The notes under the pieces are model-generated. The model was not told the DNA's origin and did not search any database. It saw nothing but the letters and a program-made list of their open reading frames with translations. Position numbers and translations under genes: made by a program. From Oceanidesulfovibrio indonesiensis (lineage in GTDB: Bacteria; Desulfobacterota; Desulfovibrionia; Desulfovibrionales; Desulfovibrionaceae): a stretch of DNA of 64,000 bases. Within the stretch, counting starts at the first letter, position 1. Each line of letters begins with the position of its first letter. Where the stretch lies: contig NZ_QMIE01000012.1 of the NCBI RefSeq assembly GCF_007625075.1, forward strand, positions 62,001 through 126,000, written 5' to 3'. Positions 19,247 through 27,635 of this stretch are shown here, one piece after another.

Positions 19247-21370
19247 ATGGCTCGAATCATACCCTCCCACTTCATTCGCTGTGTTTTCTCCTCCCGCGCC
19301 GTCCTGTGCGCCGCTGCCTTGCTCGTATACGCGTTGGCCGGGCCGAGGCCTGGCGCCGCGGCAGGCACGCATGAACTCGATATTACGCTCCATCCGGACG
19401 AAGCGCGTCTGACCGGCGTGGCTGACCTGGACGTCTCGCGCTATTCCGGGACGCGGGCCTGGGTGCTGCTCGCCCCGGAGGCCGCGATCTCGGCCATGCG
19501 GGTGGATGGTAGGGGTGCGCGGTACGAGCGCAATGGCAACAGGGTAGCAGTGGCCATTCCCAAGAACGCATCCACGCTGCACGTCGAGTACGCCTGCCGC
19601 TTCGATGATCCGGTGGAGGAGCAGCCCGCCTCCATGGACAATCCGGGTTTCGGCGTCATGGCCTCCATCTCGGAGAAGGGCGCGTTCCTGCTGCCGGGCA
19701 GTGGCTGGTACCCCGGCCTTCCGGAGCACGGCGCGCATTACGCGCTCACGCTGCGTGCGCCGCGCGGCGTCTATGCTGTGACCACGGGAAAACTTCTGGG
19801 GCATGAGGACGAGGGCGACGCAAGCATCTCGCGGTGGGATGCGTGGTCGCCGGACGACAGGCTGCCCCTGGCCGCAGGAAAGTGGATCGTGCAGCGCTCG
19901 GACGACGGTCCGGTCCCGGTCGTCACGTATTTCTCAAGCAAGCTCGCGCCGCTGGCGGGCCGATATCTGGACGCCGCGTCCCGGCACATCGCTTTTTTCC
20001 AGGAGCTGCACGGCGAGTATCCCTTCCCGCAATTCGCCGTGGTCGAGAACTTTTTTCCCACGGGATACGGCTTTCCGGGGTTCACGCTGCTGGGCGGACG
20101 CGTGCTGGCCCTGCCGTTCATTCCGGAGACGAGCCTCAAGCACGAGGTCGCCCACTGCTGGTGGGGCAACGGAGTGCTCGTGGATTGGGAGCAGGGCAAC
20201 TGGTGTGAAGGTCTGACCAGCTATGTGGCCGACTATCTGAGCAAGGAACGCGAGGGACCGGAGGAGGCCCTGGAGTATCGGCTCAACACGCTGCGGCGCT
20301 ACAGCCTGGTGGCGCCGCCGGAGCTCGATTTTCCGCTCACGGAGTTTGGTTCGCGCACCAGCCCGGCCACCCAGGCCGTGGGCTACGGCAAGGCCATGTA
20401 CGTGTTCCACATGCTGCGCACGCGCGTGGGGGACGAAGCCTTCTGGCAGGCGCTGCGCGACATCTACGCCGACCATCTATTCGAAACCATCTCCTGGGAC
20501 ACCTTCCGGGAGACTTTCGCCGCCCCGAATTTGCTGGGACCCGAAGGGGCGGAGCGGTTCTTCGCCCAGTGGGTGGAGCGTCCGGGGGCCGCGTCTTTCC
20601 GGCTGGAGGCGACCCGCACGGAGCAAGGCGGCGGCTGGCGTGTAGAAGCGGGCGTGGCGCAGCGCGAGCCGGCATACGACCTGACGGTTCCTGTCGTGGT
20701 CCGGACCAGAGGTGGGGAAGAGGCCGCCGTGGTCGCGCTGTCGGAACAGACGCTTCGGGACGCAGTCGCCATCAGCACGCAGGACGAACCGGTCCGGGTG
20801 GTTGCCGATCCTGACGCGCAGATTTTTCGCCGGCTGGCGCCGGATGAGGTGCCGGCCACGGTGGACAGGCTCAGAGGATCGAGCAACCTCGTGGCCGTGG
20901 TTGCTCGATCCTTGCCCGAAGAGGCGCGCCGGCTGGCGGAATGGGTGCTGATTTCGCTGAACCAGCGCGAGGCGATGATCCTCAGCGAAGCCGAAGCGGA
21001 ACGGTCCTTGCCGGAAAACGATGTGCTGTTCCTCGGCATGCCGGGGTCGCCCGGGTTGCGGGCGTTGGTTCAGGCAACGCCGGCCGGGTCGATGTATCTG
21101 GAGTCCGGGACCCTCCCCGGAATCGATGTGCCCGGCGGGGCGGATACCGTTTTCTTCGTTGACAAGCGGCCACTGGTGCAGGGTGATGCGCCGGTCACCG
21201 CAGTGCTCGCCCTGCGCGATGGTGCGGGGCTCGATCATATGGCTCCGACGGCCCGCAAGCTCATGCACTACGGCACATACGGGTGTCTAATTTTCGAGAC
21301 AGGAGAGGCCCTGGCCAAGGGGCGCTGGGACGTGCGCAATTCGCCCGTGACAGTCCGATTCGAGGAATGA
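19247..21370 (+). CDS. exported M1-like (gluzincin) aminopeptidase
   Basis: A 707-residue protein with an N-terminal signal peptide ending near GAAAGTHELD. The zinc site is HEVAH (299-303) with a third ligand Glu321 in NWCEGLTSY. The spacing HEXXH-X17-E is one shorter than the usual X18, and the GAMEN substrate motif of classic M1 enzymes is replaced by GYGFPGF. It is therefore a divergent M1-like peptidase with a long C-terminal region of unknown function (from about 450). A second in-frame ATG pair lies at 19235-19240; the GGAGG just before 19247 is very close to the codon, so the start is uncertain by four codons. It lies 45 bp after the DUF362 gene. Confidence 0.85.
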   Translation: MARIIPSHFIRCVFSSRAVLCAAALLVYALAGPRPGAAAGTHELDITLHPDEARLTGVADLDVSRYSGTRAWVLLAPEAAISAMRVDGRGARYERNGNRVAVAIPKNASTLHVEYACRFDDPVEEQPASMDNPGFGVMASISEKGAFLLPGSGWYPGLPEHGAHYALTLRAPRGVYAVTTGKLLGHEDEGDASISRWDAWSPDDRLPLAAGKWIVQRSDDGPVPVVTYFSSKLAPLAGRYLDAASRHIAFFQELHGEYPFPQFAVVENFFPTGYGFPGFTLLGGRVLALPFIPETSLKHEVAHCWWGNGVLVDWEQGNWCEGLTSYVADYLSKEREGPEEALEYRLNTLRRYSLVAPPELDFPLTEFGSRTSPATQAVGYGKAMYVFHMLRTRVGDEAFWQALRDIYADHLFETISWDTFRETFAAPNLLGPEGAERFFAQWVERPGAASFRLEATRTEQGGGWRVEAGVAQREPAYDLTVPVVVRTRGGEEAAVVALSEQTLRDAVAISTQDEPVRVVADPDAQIFRRLAPDEVPATVDRLRGSSNLVAVVARSLPEEARRLAEWVLISLNQREAMILSEAEAERSLPENDVLFLGMPGSPGLRALVQATPAGSMYLESGTLPGIDVPGGADTVFFVDKRPLVQGDAPVTAVLALRDGAGLDHMAPTARKLMHYGTYGCLIFETGEALAKGRWDVRNSPVTVRFEE

Positions 21371-21372
21371 CC

Positions 21373-22233
21373 ATGCGATTGAAGCAACACATAATGGCGG
21401 CGCTGGCGTTCGTCCTTGTATGCGCAGGCGGCGCGTACGCTCAGCAGGAGTGGAGGTTCACGCTGTGGGATGTGGCTGCCGAACAGGAACAGTCGATAGC
21501 GGATGCCGTGCCTGACCTGGCCTTGGCCAGGATCGTGTATGTGGGCGAGTCGCACGATCAGCTCTCGCACCATCTGGGCCAGCTGGAGGTTATCCGCGCC
21601 CTCAGGCGCGCAGGTCACGACATCGCCGTGGGGCTGGAGATGTTCGAACGTCGCGAGCAGGAATCCCTGGACGCCTGGCTTGCCGGCGACATGGACGAAC
21701 GCGCCTTCATGTCCGTGTTCCGCCGCAACTGGGGGGACATGTGGCCGCTGTATCGGGCGATATTCGTCTACTGTCGCGACGAGTCCATTCCCATGGTGGG
21801 CCTCAACGTGCCTCGTAGCGTGACGCGCAAAGTGGCGCGGGAAGGGTTCGAGTCCCTGACACAAGAGGAAATAGGGATGCTCCCGCCTATTGCCTGCAAC
21901 GTGACGCCTCAATACGAGGCGTTCCTGCGGCGGGTCGTGGGCGCGCACGGCCGGGACGAGTCGGAATTTCGCCGGTTCTGCGAGGCGCAGCTCGTGTGGG
22001 ATACGGCCATGGCCGTTCACGCTCTGGAGTATCTGGAAAACCACCCGGCAACATCCATGGTGGTGCTTACCGGTGCTGTGCATGCCTGGCGACCCGCCAT
22101 GCCGTTGCAGGTCTGGAGGCAGAAACCGTCCACGGCGCAGCGTATAATTCTGCCGCGCATCGAAGGGCGGTTGGATATAGGCGCTGTCGATACCGAGGAT
22201 TGCGACTATCTCATGTTCGGCGTGGAAGAGTAG
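21373..22233 (+). CDS. ChaN family haem-binding-type protein, exported
   Basis: A 286-residue protein with a cleavable signal peptide (ending near GGAYAQQ) and the PF04187/ChaN-type fold. The GESHD motif is near residues 53-57, with GLEMFERREQESLDAW following and the family's C-terminal LTGAVHAW. ChaN of Campylobacter and related proteins bind haem; the role in other bacteria is unclear. The start is placed at the second ATG (21373) with GAGGA six bases before it. The first, 21367, overlaps the stop of the M1-like peptidase gene, so the genes are coupled. Confidence 0.82.
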   Translation: MRLKQHIMAALAFVLVCAGGAYAQQEWRFTLWDVAAEQEQSIADAVPDLALARIVYVGESHDQLSHHLGQLEVIRALRRAGHDIAVGLEMFERREQESLDAWLAGDMDERAFMSVFRRNWGDMWPLYRAIFVYCRDESIPMVGLNVPRSVTRKVAREGFESLTQEEIGMLPPIACNVTPQYEAFLRRVVGAHGRDESEFRRFCEAQLVWDTAMAVHALEYLENHPATSMVVLTGAVHAWRPAMPLQVWRQKPSTAQRIILPRIEGRLDIGAVDTEDCDYLMFGVEE

Positions 22234-22242
22234 TGGGATAAC

Positions 22243-22845
22243 TCAACGTTGAACGCACAGGGAATCGTCGATGTCCACGATATCGATGGGCGCTTCGTAT
22301 GTCATGATCCAGATGTCCCACCGCACCTTGGTGGCGAGCATATCGCAAAACAGGGATTTGGCCTGAAGACGGTTGATGGTGTCTGGATCCCGCTGCCCTT
22401 CGATCATATTGCCGGCCACACGGGCTGCGCCTCTGAGGGAGGCGATGCGATGCTGCGCGCCAGGCGGCAGATTGAGGTCGGGCGCTTTGATGTTCAGGTA
22501 GTTTTTGAAGGTGATGAGCCTGGCGCGGTTGGCCGGATTGAACGTGTTGTAGCGCAGGTCTGTAAGGATCTCGTTGAGAATTGACGCGCCATGGGAGTAG
22601 AGTCGGCGGAATTCTTCAATATCAGCGTCAGCGGGCAGTGGCTTGGTTTCGATTTCGTGATCGGACAAGACCATCGCTTCCCTGCCCCGTGGTGCGCGCC
22701 TGCTGTCCAGAATGAGCACGCCTTCCTCGTCCTCCCACATGTTGATCTGGGCATGCACAGGCCAGGCGCCGATCATGCATACGACTAGTGCGACAAGAGA
22801 CACAATGCGGCGGGAAGAGCGGCTGTGGAAGATACGTATCGGCAT
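22243..22845 (-). CDS. exported protein of unknown function (DUF4124-like N-terminus)
   Basis: A 200-residue protein with a signal peptide (ending near WPVHAQ). The first mature residues INMWEDEEGVLILDS resemble the short Trp/Asp-Gly motif of DUF4124 proteins. The rest is mostly helical and unrecognised, with two Cys (in LFCDML and SLCVQR) that could form a disulfide. The start is taken at the ATG with AAGGA before it; a TTG six codons upstream (22863) is the alternative. It converges on the ChaN-like gene with only 9 bp between the stops. Confidence 0.65.
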   Translation of the reverse strand: MPIRIFHSRSSRRIVSLVALVVCMIGAWPVHAQINMWEDEEGVLILDSRRAPRGREAMVLSDHEIETKPLPADADIEEFRRLYSHGASILNEILTDLRYNTFNPANRARLITFKNYLNIKAPDLNLPPGAQHRIASLRGAARVAGNMIEGQRDPDTINRLQAKSLFCDMLATKVRWDIWIMTYEAPIDIVDIDDSLCVQR

Positions 22846-23266
22846 ATGGTTCCTTGGCTGCAAGCTGTCGAAAAAACGTCCGATTGCTGCGTCGCTTCAC
22901 AAAGTTCAAACCATCACGTGCCAAAAGCGCTCCTCAGGATTGAACTTTTTGCGCCCTGCACTCGAACATTCTTCAGCAGCCTGCGATAACTACTTTCCAA
23001 AGGCCAGCCAGCGTTTGCAACAGCGCAATGCTGTCGCTTGTAGTACGAAGTCGAAAAACGGCATGCAGACAACGGAGCAGGGCGGCTGAATCCCACGGAA
23101 ACGGGTGTCGCGCTGGGGATCGTGTCAAACATGGCCTGTCCAGAATGGATAACGCAGCTTCAAGACGTAGGCAATACGAGTCTGGACAAGGAGCAGAGAA
23201 GGCAATATGGTATTCCGTGGCGTAGCGCGGCTCCAAATGCAATCAGGAAATACGAAGGGATGGTCC
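22846..23266. other. 421-bp gap with a diverged repeat
   Basis: No gene is supported. The part at about 22860-23010 is a diverged copy of the repeat at 55004-55160. The remainder should hold the promoter of the outer-membrane protein gene, but no clear -10/-35 pair was found. Confidence 0.6.
22860..23010. repeat. diverged dispersed repeat, copy 1
   Basis: Shares GCAAGCTGTCGAAAAAACG followed by TCCGATTGC with the copy at 55004, with one-base differences. Further patches (CAAAG, TCACG, AAAAG) occur in the same order, and both copies end in AGCCTGCG...GGCCA. Overall identity is roughly 60-70% by eye. The ends form an imperfect inverted repeat (GCAGGCTGTTGAAAAA / CTGAAAAAGCCTGC in the better copy). 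Confidence 0.6.
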
Positions 23267-23992
23267 ATGGTGGTTTTTCGTTTCCGTGCAGTAATCATAC
23301 TCGTGGCTGCGGTGATGCTGGTCGGCTTCCTGTCGGCTTCGGATGCACACGCCGAGAAGAAGTACCACGTCTCGCAGGATTTTCAGGTCGAGCCCACTGT
23401 CGGCGGGTATTGGATATTTCACAATGATGTGGACGCATATCTGGCATACGGACTTACGTTCGACTATTATTTCAACGAGTTCTGGGGTCTTGAGGTTGAA
23501 GCGTTGGCCCTGGAGTTCTTCATGAACTCCGAACTCGACAGCGGCCAGAAGAACTTTTTCCGAACGTACGAAACGATTCCCACATCGATTGTTTCTGTGT
23601 TGGCGCCGGCAAGCGCAGGATATACGAATGCTCAACGCAGCCTGTTAACCGAGTACATCACCGCGCTCAACTCATCCGCCATGCCCGTGCCGAAGCGCGA
23701 CGAACAGATTTCCGGCTACAACTTCACCATAGGGCCCCGGTTCAACTTTTTCCCGACCGAGATGGGCGGGCTTTTCCTCGCCATGGGCGTAGGCGCCGCG
23801 TTCACCGATCAGGAAGTCCCCTACAGCGGCCAGACCAGCTTCTTCAGTTTCAAGACGGAAATCGGCCAGGACCTGCGGATCACCGATCACTTTTCCTTCC
23901 TTATCCGCATGGGCTACCGGCACCTGGGCGGGTTCGACTCCAAACAGCTTGGCGGCGTGGGCGGATCGGTCGGACTTGGCTATACTTTCTGA
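23267..23992 (+). CDS. outer-membrane beta-barrel protein
   Basis: A 241-residue protein with a signal peptide (ending DAHAEKK). It has an alternating hydrophobic/aromatic pattern typical of an eight- to ten-strand barrel and ends in VGLGYTF with a C-terminal Phe, the recognition signal of the BAM complex. Family membership is OmpA/porin-like only in the broad sense, and the function is unknown. The frame is open further upstream, but the ATG at 23267 has AAGGGA seven bases before it and leads straight into the signal peptide. A strong terminator follows. Confidence 0.82.
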   Translation: MVVFRFRAVIILVAAVMLVGFLSASDAHAEKKYHVSQDFQVEPTVGGYWIFHNDVDAYLAYGLTFDYYFNEFWGLEVEALALEFFMNSELDSGQKNFFRTYETIPTSIVSVLAPASAGYTNAQRSLLTEYITALNSSAMPVPKRDEQISGYNFTIGPRFNFFPTEMGGLFLAMGVGAAFTDQEVPYSGQTSFFSFKTEIGQDLRITDHFSFLIRMGYRHLGGFDSKQLGGVGGSVGLGYTF

Positions 23993-24021
23993 TTCTATGG
24001 CGTGAATGCACCGCTTTCATG

Positions 24022-24048
24022 AAAGGCCCGGCTCGCCGGGCCTTTTTT
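24022..24048 (+). terminator. rho-independent terminator between the convergent OMP and pfkB genes
   Basis: The stem AAAGGCCCGGC / GCCGGGCCTTT with a TC loop is followed by TTTT on the plus strand. On the minus strand the arm ends in TTTC, so it may serve both genes. Confidence 0.9.
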
Positions 24049-24078
24049 CGTATGGCGCCGTGTCGCCAGCGTCCTGCG

Positions 24079-25023
24079 CTATGTTTCCATTCTCTTTTTG
24101 AGCTTTTCGAACAGCCGGAAGGCGTCTTCGTGCCGACAGAGTTCGGTGCCGGGAGTCATGACCGCTGCAGCGCCGCACGCCGCGCCCAACTGCGCGGCCT
24201 CGAGCGGCTCCATGCCGCGATGGAACCCGAGGACCATGCCGGCTACCGTGGAATCTCCCGCGCCGACCTTGCTGCGCACCTTGACAGTGGGCGCCGGAAT
24301 GCGAGCCGTGCCGTGCTTCGTGGCAAGCATGAGCCCGGCGGCGCCGAGTGAGACCGCCACGACCTCGGCCTTGCCTTCCCGCACAAGGTCGGACGCAGCC
24401 TCCTCCACAAATTCTTCCACATCCTCGCGCCCGGTCAGGATTTTGAGTTCGCGCAGATTCGGTTTGACCAGGAACGCGCCTTCGTCCAGGGCGTGTTCAA
24501 GGGCTGCGCCGGAGGTGTCCACCACGAAGCGCATGCCCTTGCTCCTGGCCACGCGGGCGAGCCGGGCGTAGAAGTCTCCGGGCACTCTTGGAGGCAGGCT
24601 GCCGCTGGCCACGAGGATGTCCACGCCGTTGGCTTCCTGGAACATGTCGAGGACTCCCTGCCATTCGTTTTCCAGAAATTCCGGTCCCGGCATGCCGAAT
24701 CGGTACTGATCCCCGGTGGACGTCTCGTAAGCAACGAAGTTCTCCCGAGTCCAGTTTTCCGTGACCACGGGAACGCCGCGGACGTTCTCCTTCTCCAAAA
24801 GCAGTTCGAGCATGTCGCCCATGGGACCGCCTTTCTGATAGACGGCCGTGGAATCGCCGCCCAGCTTGGCCAGCGCGCGGGTGACGTTGATGCCGCCGCC
24901 GCCCGGATCGTAGGATGGCCGACTGCAGCGGAGCTTGTCCTCGGGCGCCACGCTTTCAACATCTGCGCTTTTGTCGATGGCGGGGTTCAAAGTCAGAGTC
25001 ACTATGGATCTGAAATCGTTCAA
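24079..25023 (-). CDS. pfkB: 6-phosphofructokinase II (PfkB type)
   Basis: ATP-dependent sugar-phosphate kinase of the ribokinase/PfkB family with 314 residues. The sequence follows E. coli PfkB closely: the LTLNPAID start, EDKLRCSRPSYDPGGGGIN, the NWTREN and GEQYRF-like (GDQYRFGMPG) blocks, ASGSLPP, VKPN and the catalytic GAGDS. It therefore probably phosphorylates fructose 6-phosphate rather than fructose 1-phosphate. The start is TTG at 25021-25023 with GGAGG six bases before it. Three 11-bp-spaced repeats just upstream may be an operator. 1-phosphofructokinase is the alternative. Confidence 0.88.
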   Translation of the reverse strand: MNDFRSIVTLTLNPAIDKSADVESVAPEDKLRCSRPSYDPGGGGINVTRALAKLGGDSTAVYQKGGPMGDMLELLLEKENVRGVPVVTENWTRENFVAYETSTGDQYRFGMPGPEFLENEWQGVLDMFQEANGVDILVASGSLPPRVPGDFYARLARVARSKGMRFVVDTSGAALEHALDEGAFLVKPNLRELKILTGREDVEEFVEEAASDLVREGKAEVVAVSLGAAGLMLATKHGTARIPAPTVKVRSKVGAGDSTVAGMVLGFHRGMEPLEAAQLGAACGAAAVMTPGTELCRHEDAFRLFEKLKKRMET

Positions 25024-25346
25024 GACAGACCTCCGGTGCAGGATGTATGGTTCAGGCTGGATTCAGCCTCGGTTCAGGATGGGTTACTTCCGTGTTTTGC
25101 ATTGCAGCCGCACCGCTCGCGGCGTTCGGCGCGTGGTCCTGCTTTCTGCGTGGCTGCGCTTAACTTCGAGCAGCTTAACGTTCAGCATTTTGTGCTCTCA
25201 GCAGTATCAGCAAACTATGCCAGCAAGTCCAGGGTGCTGACCATACCCGAGGTATCCCCCGGCAGTCTGGTGGCAACGTCCTTTCAGGCAAAGTATTCTG
25301 CAATGGAATTCATGAGAAATGATACTGAAAACATGAGGAGATTCCA
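25024..25346. other. 323-bp divergent promoter region of pfkB and the DksA-like gene
   Basis: No gene seen. Close to pfkB are three direct repeats (25049-25080). The rest holds no clear promoter to my eye. Confidence 0.6.
25049..25080. promoter_or_regulatory. three phased direct repeats upstream of pfkB
   Basis: GGTTCAGG (25049), GATTCAGC (25060) and GGTTCAGG (25071) are spaced exactly 11 bp, one helical turn. A fourth related GGTGCAGG at 25035 is out of phase. They lie 12-57 bp before the pfkB start codon, a place where an operator would act. Confidence 0.45.
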
Positions 25347-25685
25347 TTGGAAATCGATACCATTCGCCAAAAGCTCGACGAGCGGTTCCGGTTCGTCAGG
25401 GAAGAAGAGGACCGGTTGCGCGCTTTGCGGGCTGAACTGCAGGAGAAGCTCATGGAGCCGGCGGAGCGTGGCCAGCAGGAACAGGAACTCAGTCAGATAA
25501 ATTCAGAGATCGAGAACCTGGAGAATGAGAGTGTAAAGCTTCGCGAAGCCCTGGCCCGGGCCGATGCAGGGTCGTATGGCATGTGCAGTTCATGCGGCAG
25601 AAACATCGAGTCCACGCGGTTGGACGCCATACCCTGGACCGAACTGTGCATCGACTGCGCGCAGGCGCAGGAAACAGGAGCATAG
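25347..25685 (+). CDS. DksA/TraR-type zinc-finger protein
   Basis: A 112-residue protein with an N-terminal coiled-coil (about 5-70, heptad-like with many Glu/Arg) and a C-terminal four-Cys zinc finger: Cys80, Cys83, Cys101, Cys104 (CSSC and CIDC). This is the architecture of DksA/TraR/GreA-like factors that enter the RNA polymerase secondary channel. It lacks the clear DxxDxA tip of DksA, so it need not respond to ppGpp. The start is TTG with GAGGAG six bases before it; no ATG fits. It heads the series Nif11-like protein, then sulfite reductase. Confidence 0.85.
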   Translation: MEIDTIRQKLDERFRFVREEEDRLRALRAELQEKLMEPAERGQQEQELSQINSEIENLENESVKLREALARADAGSYGMCSSCGRNIESTRLDAIPWTELCIDCAQAQETGA

Positions 25686-25721
25686 TGCAGATTCGAAACG
25701 ACATCTAAAGGAGCGTACGCC

Positions 25722-25910
25722 ATGAGCCAAACCGAACTCGATCGCTTCCTGGTGGATCTGGGCAATTACCCCCATCTGCAACAAGAGCTTGTGGACGCCG
25801 GGGCCGATGCGTTCCATCTGGCGCGCATCGCCGAGGAGAACGGCTACGACCTCTCGGAAGATGAGATCGCGGAATTGCAGCGGCGCTCCCACGGCGAAGA
25901 AGAAATGTAG
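25722..25910 (+). CDS. Nif11-like leader-domain small protein
   Basis: A 62-residue acidic protein. It matches the Nif11 (PF07862) pattern from its first residues: MSQTELDRFL, then a PHLQQEL helix, a DAFHLARIAEENGYDLSEDE helix-turn, and a short tail. Nif11 domains act as leader peptides of some ribosomally made natural products, but many occur alone with unknown function. This one has no Gly-Gly or Cys/Ser/Thr-rich core after the domain, and no modification enzyme is near, so it is probably a stand-alone member. AAGGAG lies nine bases before the ATG. Confidence 0.75.
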   Translation: MSQTELDRFLVDLGNYPHLQQELVDAGADAFHLARIAEENGYDLSEDEIAELQRRSHGEEEM

Positions 25911-26092
25911 CAAAGCAGTCCGGCTCTCGTCTTGAGGAAAGCTGCCGGACGAACGCCCCGGAACATGCGCAGCGAGTGCGAAAACACAGCCGATGAAAAT
26001 TGACGCAGGACAAGGCGCCGGCTCACGTTGCGCTGTATGCGTGGTGTGTCGTACAGAGCGACGTTTTCATTAAGACAAGGAGATGACTTTTC

Positions 26093-26749
26093 ATGAGCGA
26101 TCCGAAAGCCGGCGCCATCCTGCAGCGCGACAAGACCACATACGCCATCAAGCCCCGCACGCCGCTGGGCGTCATCGATCCCGACACCCTGGAGCGTATC
26201 GCCCGCGTGGTGCGCGAATACGATATCCCGGCCGTCAAGATCACCTCGGCGCAGCGGCTCATGCTGCTGGGCATCCGGGAGGAAGACCTCGGACCCATCA
26301 AGGAAGCTCTTGGGCCTGTGGGTGAGTTATGCAAGAACTACGTGCAGGCCTGCCCGGGCACGGACTGGTGCAGCTTCGGCATGACCGACGCCATGGGCAT
26401 GGGCGCGCGTCTGGACAGCATGATCTTTGGCCGCAACTTTCCGGCCAAGGTCAAAATCGGCGTCTCGGGCTGCAACTTCAACTGCGGCGAGAGCCGCTAC
26501 CGGGATGTAGGACTCATAGGAACGCCCCGAGGATGGACCGTGCTCGTGGGAGGCAACGGCGGCAAGCGGCCGCGGCTGGCCGACGTTCTGGCCAAAGGGC
26601 TGAGCGACGACGAGGCGGAAAAACTTGTCGGAGCGTTTCTGGACCTTTACGCAGCGGAGGCTTCGGTGCGACACCGTACTTCGCTGTACGTGCAGAAATG
26701 CGGCATCGAAGCGATCCGCGAAAAGCTCGGCGCGCCAGCGACCGAATAA
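26093..26749 (+). CDS. small assimilatory-type sulfite reductase (sirohaem, 4Fe-4S)
   Basis: A 218-residue protein matching the low-molecular-weight, low-spin sulfite reductase known from Desulfovibrio vulgaris. It has one ferredoxin-like half domain (about 1-75) and one 4Fe-4S/sirohaem half domain. The cluster cysteines are Cys87, Cys93, Cys127 and Cys131 (CPGTDWC and CNFNC). Arg and Lys residues for the sirohaem carboxylates are in the N-terminal part (ITSAQRLMLLG). It reduces sulfite to sulfide in vitro; the physiological role is uncertain. AAGGAG lies ten bases before the ATG. Confidence 0.9.
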   Translation: MSDPKAGAILQRDKTTYAIKPRTPLGVIDPDTLERIARVVREYDIPAVKITSAQRLMLLGIREEDLGPIKEALGPVGELCKNYVQACPGTDWCSFGMTDAMGMGARLDSMIFGRNFPAKVKIGVSGCNFNCGESRYRDVGLIGTPRGWTVLVGGNGGKRPRLADVLAKGLSDDEAEKLVGAFLDLYAAEASVRHRTSLYVQKCGIEAIREKLGAPATE

Positions 26750-26756
26750 CTGCCTG

Positions 26757-27635
26757 TCAACTCGATCCGCGCGGCGGCAGCAGTCTGCTGCCGTTGGCGA
26801 GGATCTCCGCTACCTCCGCATCCGGCAAGCCAAGGCGCGACTGGAGCCGCCCGATTTCCGAGCCGGGATCATGCAACGGCCAGTCGCTGCCGAAGAGGAT
26901 GAATTCGCGCGGATGACGGCGGAATATCGCCTCCAGCGTGAGCTGGTCGATGTATGCGAGGGAGCTCGATGTATCGATGTACACCTCGCGGCCTATGATG
27001 GTCTCCAGCGCCCAGCGCCAGTGCAGGTAGCCGCCGAGGTGCGCCGCGATGATGCGCGCTTTGGGCAGCGCCTCGTGGATGGCGAGCAGCTTGTACGGGC
27101 AGGAAGGATTCTCCGCCGGGGGCAGCCTGTCGCCAACGTGGACCATGAATACGAACCGCTCGGCCGCAGCTTCCATGATTACCAGAAGCTGGGGGTCGTC
27201 CAGCCGGAAGCCCTGGAAGTCCGGGTGGATCTTCAGGCCACGGATGCCGGCCCGCTCCAGCCTGTCGAGTTCGTCCCGCCAGTTCTCGTATCCAGGGTGG
27301 ATGGTGCCGAAGGGCTCGATGCGCCGAGGTGCCTGCTTCAATAGATCGATAGCCCAGTTGTTGGCCGGGATGACCTGGGCAGGGGATGTCGCTGCGCTGT
27401 GCACCACCATGCGGCCTATGCCGGCGGCCGTCTCCGCAGAGATAAGGTCCTCCAGCAGGCCGGAGCCCACGGGCGATATGCGATAGTGGCCCTCCAGTTG
27501 CGCCAGGACCTTGTGGGCGATCTTGGGGTGAAAGGAATGGGTGTGTACATCGATGAAACTGTTGACGTGTGCGGCCGGGGCCGCGGTGGCGTCGCCCGCC
27601 GCGGGGGAGGCGGCGGGCCTGGGTTCGTCAATCAT
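26757..27635 (-). CDS. amidohydrolase family 2 (TIM-barrel metal hydrolase)
   Basis: A 292-residue protein of the amidohydrolase-related (PF04909) family. Metal-site motifs occur in order: DVHTHSF near 29-35, GLKIHPDFQG in the centre, AAHLGG and FGSDWP near the C-terminus. The substrate is unknown; relatives include decarboxylases and lactonases. The frame is open 42 codons upstream, but the ATG at 27635 overlaps the end of the thioesterase gene and lies after AAGGAG, so it is preferred. It is the last gene of the operon that begins with the aminotransferase. Confidence 0.82.
   Translation of the reverse strand: MIDEPRPAASPAAGDATAAPAAHVNSFIDVHTHSFHPKIAHKVLAQLEGHYRISPVGSGLLEDLISAETAAGIGRMVVHSAATSPAQVIPANNWAIDLLKQAPRRIEPFGTIHPGYENWRDELDRLERAGIRGLKIHPDFQGFRLDDPQLLVIMEAAAERFVFMVHVGDRLPPAENPSCPYKLLAIHEALPKARIIAAHLGGYLHWRWALETIIGREVYIDTSSSLAYIDQLTLEAIFRRHPREFILFGSDWPLHDPGSEIGRLQSRLGLPDAEVAEILANGSRLLPPRGSS

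Noticed and set aside
25722-25910. Natural-product precursor peptide with a modification cluster
   Set aside because: The Nif11-like sequence lacks a core peptide and no LanM, radical-SAM or cyclodehydratase gene is nearby.
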